The notes under the pieces: generated by a model
What the model saw: the letters and a program-made list of their open reading frames with translations, nothing else
What the model was told of the DNA's origin: nothing
Databases searched by the model: none
Translations under genes and position numbers: made by a program
Assembly: GCA_964019695.1 (NCBI GenBank)
Contig: OZ026516.1
Span: 79,129,018 to 79,193,017, forward strand
DNA from: Loripinus fragilis
Taxonomy: Eukaryota; Mollusca; Bivalvia; Lucinida; Lucinidae
DNA length: 64,000 nucleotides
Direction: 5' to 3'
Shown: positions 57,732-64,000 of the stretch, one piece after another
Layout: every line of letters begins with the position of its first letter
Numbering within the stretch: the first letter of the stretch is position 1

Positions 57732-60222
57732 CAAGGTAAGAATTATTGCGAAGTTTCCAGAAATACCTGTGGGGGGTCGTTTATCTCTTTTCATGAACGA
57801 ATGGAAGAAAATTACAGACGACAAATGGGTATTAGAAATTATTCAGAAGGGTTACAAGTTAGAATTTCTGAAGAAACCGGCATTTGGGGGGATCAAACAC
57901 ACTCGTGTCCCACCAGATCAAATAGAGCTTATAAGTTTAGAAATAGAAAGTCTTTTAAAGAAAAATGCTATCGAAAAAGTAAGCACCAAAAATGCAAAAG
58001 CCGGTTTCTACAGCACTTTATTTCTAGTTGCCAAAAATTCAGGGGAAATGAGACCAGTTATAAATTTACGTCCCCTCAACAAGTATTTAAGGAAACTTCA
58101 CTTCAAAATGGATACTCTGTGCAAAGTTCTGGATCTAGTTCAGACAGGAGATTGGGGATTGACATTGGACTTAAAAGACGCATATTTCCATATAAAGGTG
58201 TTCAAAAAACACCGAAAGTATCTGAGGTTCTGTTTCCAAAACCAGGTGTATCAATTCAGAGCACTTTGTTTTGGTCCAACTGTCAGTCCGAGGGTTTTCA
58301 CAAAAGTAGTAGCAGTAGTCACAGCACATTTACATCGCCAAAACATAAGATTAGCATCGTACCTAGACGATTGGTTGGCAGTAAATCAGTTAAGACGGAT
58401 GCTATTACAAAACAGGGATGTGATCCTCAATCTCCTGTTTCATCTGGGGTTCGTTGTAAACAAAGACAAGTCAAATCTAGTACCCACTCAGAAGTTGACA
58501 TATATAGGGGGTCTATTTCATTTAAACACAGGTCTTGTCTATCCAACAGAAACAAGGGTAAAAAATTTGAAGAAAGCAATAAAAATGATATTAAAAGGGC
58601 ACAGAACGGCAAGACAGTTTCTTGTTCTTCTTGGGCAGATTGCATCATGTCTACAACTCATTCCAAATGCCAGACTATTCATGAGACCCATTCAATTACA
58701 TTTATTGAAACATTGGAGTCCAGTCAGAATGGATATGTCTGTAAAAATTCCATTGACTCCACAGTTAGGGTTACATCTGAATTGGTGGTTACAGGATCAG
58801 AACATTTTGAAGGGTTACTGTTTTCAACCAAGGTCTTATCTAGTTACACTGACCACAGATGCAAGTCTTTGGGGGTGGGGCGCTCACCTCAATGGTTATT
58901 TAGTGCAAGGCCGTTGGTCGAAGCTTCAAAGTCTGAGACATGTGAACTTGTTTGAATTGGAAGGGGTGTTTTTAGCAGTGAAACATTTTCTTCCATTTCT
59001 GAAGAATCAAAATGTTCTGATCAGGACCGACAATACAACGGTTATGCATTATATCAACAAACAAGGGGGTACGAGGTCTCGTCCTCTATGGCACATGAGT
59101 TGGGATTTGTGGAACTTGGTTTTGAAGAACAATATGCAGATCAAAGCTGCACATATAATGGGCAAACGGGAGTGGGGAATGGGTCCTAAAGAGCTCAGTC
59201 GTGAACAGTCTGTTTGCTCTTTGGGGACAGCCTATGATAGATCTTTTTGCGACTCAGGAGAACAAGAAAGCAATGCTGTTTTGTTCATGGATTCCATCCC
59301 AACATGCATTTGCGCTGGATGCCCTATCGGTTGCATGGGAGAACATGTATGCATATGCATTCCCTCCGATTCAACTTATTCACAGAGTACTTTGTCACAT
59401 GAAACAGTACCAGTGTACTGTAATACTGATAGCACCTTGTTGGCCTCGTCAGCAGTGGTTTCCAATATTTCTCAGTCTGCTGATAGCAAAGCCTGTCAGA
59501 CTTCCATGCAGTCCGGATCTTCTGTCTCAGAGTCAGGGGGTGGTGTTACATCCAGAACCAGAGACGTTGAACTTGATGGCATGGATGTTGTCGACAGACA
59601 CTTGTCAACAAAGGGCTTTTCTTCAAAAACAAGACAGTTGTTGTCTGCATCATGGCGGAAGGGTACAAAGAGAGACTACAACTGTAAGTTCAGACAATTT
59701 GGTAGTTGGTGTGATTCACAAAAAGTTGATCCGTTGTCGCCATCTCTCGTAGACTGTGCTCATTTTGTGACCTTTTTGTTTGAGAAAGGTTTAAAATACA
59801 AGACAATTACAGGATATAGATCCATGCTGTCTTCTATTTTACCTAGAGTAGAAGGTTTTCCAATAGGGCAACACCCACATATCATAAGACTTTTGAAGGG
59901 TATTTTTAATGAAAGACCACCACTTAAAAAGTTAGTTCCAGAATGGGATCTTTGTCTCGTTTTAGGTTGCCTGAGGAAGCCTCCATTTGAGCCATTGAAG
60001 GATGCATCTTTGAAACATGTAACATGGAAGACATGTTTTCTGGTGGCAATAACAACGTTGCGTAGATGTAGTGACCTACAATCTCTCCAGCTAGGGGAAG
60101 AAACTGTAAATGTACAGAGGAAAGGAGTCACTTTCATCAGAACAGGTATGGCTAAACAAGATAGGCCAAGTCATGATAGTAGTAACATTTTTGTACCAGC
60201 TTTACTAAAGATAAGTTGCTAG
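57673..60222 (+). pseudogene. DIRS pol region: RT, RNase H, Dam-like segment, start of recombinase
   Basis: First in-frame ATG at 57673; the frame is open from a TAG at 57583. The RT has GFYSTLFLVAKNSG, MRPVINLRPLNKYL, LTLDLKDAYFHIKV (motif A), LCFGPTVSPRVFTK and LASYLDDWLAV (YLDD, motif C). The RNase H-like part has VTLTTDASLWGWGAHL, FELEGVFLAVKHFL, IRTDNTTVMHYINKQGG and HIMGK. The usual ADxLSR end after HIxGK is missing, and coding moves to another frame at about 59170, indicating a small deletion. From about 59600 this frame resumes as the recombinase N-terminal part (GFSSKTRQLLSASWR, RDYNCKFRQFGSWC), including the first catalytic Arg context TTLRRCSDLQSL. It ends at a premature stop (60222) created by a one-base shift near 60205. 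Overlapping RT and recombinase frames are normal in DIRS. Confidence 0.8.
59172..59752 (+). pseudogene. DIRS Dam-like (N6-adenine methyltransferase-related) segment, shifted frame
   Basis: In the second frame the coding continues as EWVLKSSVV, LFALWGQPMIDLFATQ, FALDALSVAWENMYAY, AFPPIQLIHRVLCHM and VILIAPCWPRQQWFP, then LLSQSQGVV, PEPETLNLMAWMLS. This is the block that follows RNase H in DIRS elements and resembles phage-type Dam methyltransferases. The position of the catalytic NPPY-type motif reads AFPP, so methyltransferase activity is doubtful. No own ATG is seen (it begins after the RNase H break). It should be read as part of the same polyprotein before the deletion. Confidence 0.7.
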
Positions 60223-60563
60223 ACCCTAAAAGAGCATTAACTTATTATCTTAGACGTACAGAAAATTTCAGAAATGCCGATAGATTAAAAATGTTTATTG
60301 CTGTAAATAAACCGCAAAAGCCAGTTTCTTGTAAAACTATATCAAGATGGATAACAGATACCATCAAATTCTGTTACAGGACAGAAGGCAAGACTCCAGG
60401 TAGAGTGCATGGTCACCAGACCCGTTCATATGGACCTTCATGGGCACGTTTCAAAGGAACATCTTCCAAGGACATAATGGAGGCAGCTGATTGGTCAAGG
60501 GAGACCACTTTTGTAAAATACTACTTGACGGATGTACGTCGGGCTAGTGTACTGGAGGTGTAA
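60216..60563 (+). pseudogene. DIRS tyrosine recombinase, catalytic C-terminus
   Basis: A frame shifted from the preceding ORF continues with LDPKRALTYYLRRTE, NKPQKPVSCKTISRWI and VHGHQTRSYGPSWARF (HxxR, catalytic His and Arg). Then come DIMEAADWSRETTFVKYY and LTDVRRAS; the nucleophile is presumably a Tyr in VKYYL. Together with the Arg in the upstream frame this makes the R..HxxR..Y set. The shift lies within about ten bases of 60205. Recombinase of this type inserts the circular DNA copy. Confidence 0.8.
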
Positions 60564-60891
60564 GATAACACTGAGCAATTTTCCAATCGGCGAGTTGCAT
60601 ATAGATTTTGGGACTGTGAAAGCAGTGTTTTTATGGATATTTCATGTATGGTGTTTGTACATAGGGGTGAATGATGATGTACATATGGGAATCTATTGGT
60701 GAACTGTGATGAAATCACAAGATGTACAGTTGGTGATGGAAGTCTATGTACAGACTGGTGGAGATGAAGTGGTTTTTTGGAAGATCTACTACTACAATAC
60801 CGTTGGTGTACATAAGTATATTTATTTTTGCATGTTGTTAGATTTAAATATGCCTCCACTTTTTCTTTGATACTGCTTGGTAATCTGGTTA

Positions 60892-61003
60892 TTATCATAG
60901 TATAGTGTAATGTAGGTTGTTTACGTAATAAAATTGGAAAATTTGATCCAGAGGATATCAAATTAAAGTTTTATTAGTTAATATATACCTACATTACACT
61001 ATA
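60892..61003 (+). repeat. DIRS internal complementary region
   Basis: 60892-60933 is the complement of the left extreme (55957-55998). The adjoining 60930-61003 is the complement of the right extreme (61172-61247). They meet at ACGTAAT-AAAA-TTGG, so the region is a template for the exact circle junction. Confidence 0.9.
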
Positions 61004-61041
61004 GTTTCCCTACCCGCCTCCCGGGCATATTTTTGTTGGGT

Positions 61042-61247
61042 GACATGTAGTCGCCGGTAAAGTGATTGGGCTTCAGTGAGCACGCGGGTAGTGACGTCAC
61101 GCGTAGTAATCGATTTACTCAGTGAACTTCGAAAGTAGTGCGAGTTGAGGTACCTGGAAGGGAATTATCATAGTATAGTGTAATGTAGGTATATATTTAC
61201 TAATAAAACTTTAATTTGATATCCTCTGGATCAAATTTTCCAATTTT
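61042..61247 (+). repeat. DIRS right inverted terminal repeat, extended end
   Basis: 61042-61190 mirrors the left repeat. A further 57 bases (61191-61247, TATATATTTACTAATAAAAC to CAATTTT) are unique to the right end and complement the internal region. Confidence 0.9.
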
Positions 61248-61736
61248 CATCCACAATTTGGATACGTTTCTTAAAGTAAGTGAGAGGAATATCCACTTCT
61301 AGTGCCCCACCCCAAAAACTAAAAAAACAAAATGGCCGCCATTTTCAGAATATCAGGTCTGATTTTTAAAGTATGATCATATACCCGACAACAAGTAATT
61401 CTTCTATTTTGTTGTGTTCTAACATACATAAGGTGCCTTCTCACCTTATACATGGCCTCTTTTTCAAGATTTTATGACTAAGTTGTAAGAAAAATGGAAT
61501 AAACATACATGCATCATTTCATATGACTCTCAAAAAAATAGGGTGCACCGCAGGGGTGTGTTTCCTTTTGAAATTATCAGGAGTATGGTCAATACAGAAA
61601 AAAAATAATAGCATGAACTGATGAACTTTGTTTTCATTAGTAACATACACAGTGCAACTTAACTCGTCTTTACATGTATACTTCATAAGTGATAAAATAG
61701 TGCTTAAGTGCGTCAAAACCCATGACTCTAGGATAT
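61248..61736. other. No gene recognised
   Basis: AT-rich right flank of the DIRS element. Confidence 0.4.
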
Positions 61737-61737
61737 T

Positions 61738-62004
61738 TGGGAGCGCAGTGGCTCAGTGGTAGAGTGCTTGACTCAAGACCGAAGGGCTGCGGGTTCGAGC
61801 CTCAATGGCGTCACGGCGCTGTGGTCCATGAGCAAGACACATTTATCCAGCTTAGTTCTGGTTCAACACAGGAAGACCTAAGACATAAGACAAATTTTAT
61901 TTAAAGTCGGAGAGTATAAACAGAGATAACATTAGCTATGTGTAGCTATTTACCGACTGAAAGATTGTTTGAGCGGACGTAAAGAATCAAACAAACAAAC
62001 AAAT
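61738..62004 (+). mobile_element. tRNA-derived SINE (family 1) with a longer body
   Basis: GGGAGCGCAGTGGCTCAGTGG without its first base is the head, GGGTTCGAGCCTC the B box, and GCAAGACACATTTATCC the body. About 75 extra bases not found in the other copies (61880-61955) precede the tail GATTGTTTGAGCGGACG and (CAAA)n. Confidence 0.8.
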
Positions 62005-62455
62005 CAACAATATATTTAGTAGCATGGTAATTATTCTATATGGTGAATCAGATGGTTTACAATTTTATATTCAAAAAAGAGAAAAATCGATGCACTGACA
62101 AAACAATTCAGGTTACTTATTTGAAGTCACCTCTCTTTGTACCGGGATTTTTAAAAGATAAAATACATGTATATATATTTGGGCTAGCATGACCTTTTGG
62201 TTACTTATTGATAAATGCGTAAATGCATCCACACGCCCATGCTTACCTTACCCAGCGGGACTAGAAGTAGACCCATTATCAATGCAAGCAGTGAAGGCTC
62301 TGGCGAGACTGCACATAAGAAGTACCTTCAGCATTTATCAACAAAAGTATGTTTTGATAGAGAAGTAAAGAACACTTGTCTTTAGATTATAATGCTAATT
62401 TTAATTGCGGATTCAAATTCAAGGCTCATGGGTGAGCTAATAGTTTACCAGTCAC
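62005..62455. other. No gene; one partial minisatellite unit
   Basis: GTGAAGGCTCTGGCGAGACTGC at 62291 is an isolated piece of the unit arrayed at 5600-6480. Confidence 0.4.
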
Positions 62456-62459
62456 TCCG

Positions 62460-63165
62460 GCGTCCGTCCGTCAATATTTTCAAACTTCTCCTCTGAAACC
62501 ACTGGGCCAATTAAACTAAAATTTCATATGGAGACTCCTTAGGATACGGGAACGAAAGTTTGTTCAAATGGTCCTGGTCACATGACCAAGGTGGCCACAA
62601 CACCCATATATGGTAAAAACCCTTTAAAAATCTTCTTCTCCAGAACCAGAAGGCCGATGACCTCGGTACTTGGAATGTAGCATTGAGGATGTGGGGCTAA
62701 CCAAGTTGATCATTGATCAAATGATGATCCTAGATTGACCTTGACCTACTTAAAGTCAATGTCAAAATTGCTTCCTAATGCATTTAAATGGGAATTTTTT
62801 TGAAAAGATGATTTTTTTGAAAACTGTAGAAGCCTTAGTCATTATTCTCACTTGACATGTTTAACCTTATGAGACAATGGCTATAAATAAGTTCCAAACG
62901 TCAAGGTTGTCCTTTGTGGAGTCCCATCAATATATTAAAACATAGTTTTCTCACAAACCATTGGCCCAATTGAACTCAAATTTCATGTGAAGACTCCTTA
63001 TGCTAAGTTAGACAAAATTTATACAAAATATTTTGGTCACATGACCAAGATGACCGCCATGCCCATATATGGTAAAAACCCCTTAAAATTCTTCTTCTCC
63101 TGATTGCAGAAACAGAAGGCCGGTGACCTTGGGACTTGGTATGTAGTATGGGGATTTTGGGCCTA
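62460..63165 (+). repeat. Two direct copies of a ~200-base repeat, period ~467
   Basis: Both have CTTCTCCTCTGAAACCACTG or a diverged form, AAATTTCATRTGRAGACTCC, GGTCACATGACCAAG, CCCATATATGGTAAAAACCC and CTTCTTCTCC. A CGTCCGTCCGTC run precedes the first. I recall similar sequence as a widespread bivalve repeat; unverified. Confidence 0.65.
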
Positions 63166-63177
63166 CCAAAAAATAAT

Positions 63178-64000
63178 AAGTGAGTATGTTCAGGAAATAC
63201 CACAATCACAAACTGCAGACAACCCCGTGGCACCGCGAGGAAGAGCCGCTCAACCATCACGAGACACCAGGAAGACAAATTAAGCAAAGCAATCAGCTCT
63301 CTCTTCCCCATCAAGATGATTGCAATACTAGAATGGACATAAAGTAACATACAACAAAACATAGAACAATTACAGACTCCCACAATGGGATTAACAATAA
63401 ACAAAAGTCAACAACAACAGAACCACCGCCTTAGAACGGACAGCAGCCTAAGCCACCGGGGGGCTTAAATGCATTTTACTGGTACCAAATCTTCGCCCTA
63501 GATTCTGCTGTTGTAAATGGTACAAGAAATGTTCAGCTCGCATGGAGGCCATCTAACTAATGCAATGTATCATCATGGAAACACTCTAATCAAATTAACA
63601 CTCCATGATGAAACAAAGGAAAGGGCTCATGACTCGCAGATAGTCAGAGCTAAAGAAAACCTCAAGTTGAGCCACGTTGGGTCCAGCTACAGATAAGCAT
63701 CAGGCACCAATCCACAGATTAAAGCTTTACGTCAGAGCCGTCATAGAGTCTGAGGCCTGACCCACCGTCGTGCAATTAAAGAGAAACCATAGCTATAAAC
63801 TGTGATTGGGTTTAAAACTAGGCATGCAGACTGTCGCATGATATCCAAATTATATCCAACCCTTATATAACGTTTTACTATCTTTTTGAATTGATCACTA
63901 AAATTAGGTTTTCCAACAATTCGTTTGAATTTATAGACTAAATCACCATAAAATATAGGTTCTGATATGCCTTGTTGCAGAAGAGTTTTTAACCCAATGT
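63178..64000 (-). mobile_element. Penelope-like family II copy, runs off the window
   Basis: From the terminus (complement of AAGTGAGTATGTTCAGG) through the full 3' tail (to ~63730) into RT coding. It is the only family II copy here with tail and coding joined, and it identifies the other family II tails. Confidence 0.8.
63740..64000 (-). pseudogene. C-terminal end of Penelope-like RT (family II), partial
   Basis: Minus-strand reading from the window edge gives IGLKTLLQQGISEPIFYG, DLVYKFKRIVGKPNFSDQ, KRYIRVGYNLDIMRQSACL and VLNPITVYSYGF. This aligns residue for residue with the family I end (LKSLLRQGL, YGNLVYKLKKIVG, GYNINVLQQTACLVVN). A frame change after YSYGF precedes the GRxSDS-like end. 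The catalytic region lies beyond the window. Confidence 0.65.

Larger units (their letters stand above)
55957..61247 (+). mobile_element. DIRS-type tyrosine-recombinase retrotransposon
   Basis: A 5.3-kb element with DIRS architecture: inverted terminal repeats, an internal complementary region, and three coding blocks ordered gag-like, RT/RNase H/Dam-like, and tyrosine recombinase. The extremes share TTTT (55957-55960 and 61244-61247) with no target duplication, as expected for recombinase-mediated integration of a circle. Coding is damaged (see the ORF entries), so this copy is probably not autonomous, but all structural parts are present. It sits in unassigned AT-rich sequence. Confidence 0.9.

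Noticed and set aside
57801..58955. 384-codon plus-strand frame overlapping the DIRS RT
   Set aside because: Shadow frame of the RT ORF, rich in Ser and Lys with no domain; the RT frame carries all catalytic motifs.

Overview
The window is animal nuclear DNA made almost entirely of transposable elements, and I could not support a single host gene. Bivalve mollusc is the best guess. The tRNA-headed SINEs, the ~150-base AT-rich satellite, the TIR-bounded MITEs and the DIRS and Penelope-like retroelements together resemble heterodont bivalve genomes such as Dreissena as I remember them. That comparison is from memory, not from a search.

Layout. 1-1302 is the truncated end of a TIR transposon ('element A') that carries a retroelement 3' tail. 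1430-2450 is a satellite split by retroelement debris. 2451-7850 is mostly unassigned sequence with a TA-flanked MITE, an inverted minisatellite and a TG tract. 7855-9720 is a Harbinger-like element with a hAT-like MITE nested in it. 10262-29008 is a patchwork of MITEs, a 0.7-kb tandem duplication, two inverted copies of one ~0.9-kb repeat (12088-12930 and 27752-28745) and many 3' tails of two related Penelope-like families. 29377-32152 is a 2.8-kb palindrome of SINEs and trinucleotide repeats. 32155-35265 is featureless. 35266-45830 holds LINE ends, two mariner-type elements, a dead Penelope-like copy with three tandem 3' regions, and a decayed pseudogene of a multi-copy metazoan family.

47275-54940 is the most informative structure: a large foldback whose two arms hold different insertions, so each arm preserves the empty sites of the other. 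These insertions are element A, a LINE fragment plus SINE, a LINE with a long open reverse transcriptase frame, and two small MITEs.

55957-61247 is a structurally complete DIRS-type tyrosine-recombinase retrotransposon: inverted terminal repeats, an internal complementary region, a gag-like ORF and RT/RNase H/Dam-like/recombinase coding. It is damaged by a deletion and a frameshift. The right edge has a second SINE, a bivalve-type tandem repeat and the start of a Penelope-like copy that runs off the window.

Two Penelope-like families dominate by copy number. Family I tails contain 'TTAAGCCCTCCAGTAAAAT'. Family II tails end at 'GATCATACTCACTTAC'. Each is joined to RT coding in at least one place here, which identifies the many orphan repeats as 5'-truncated retroelement copies.
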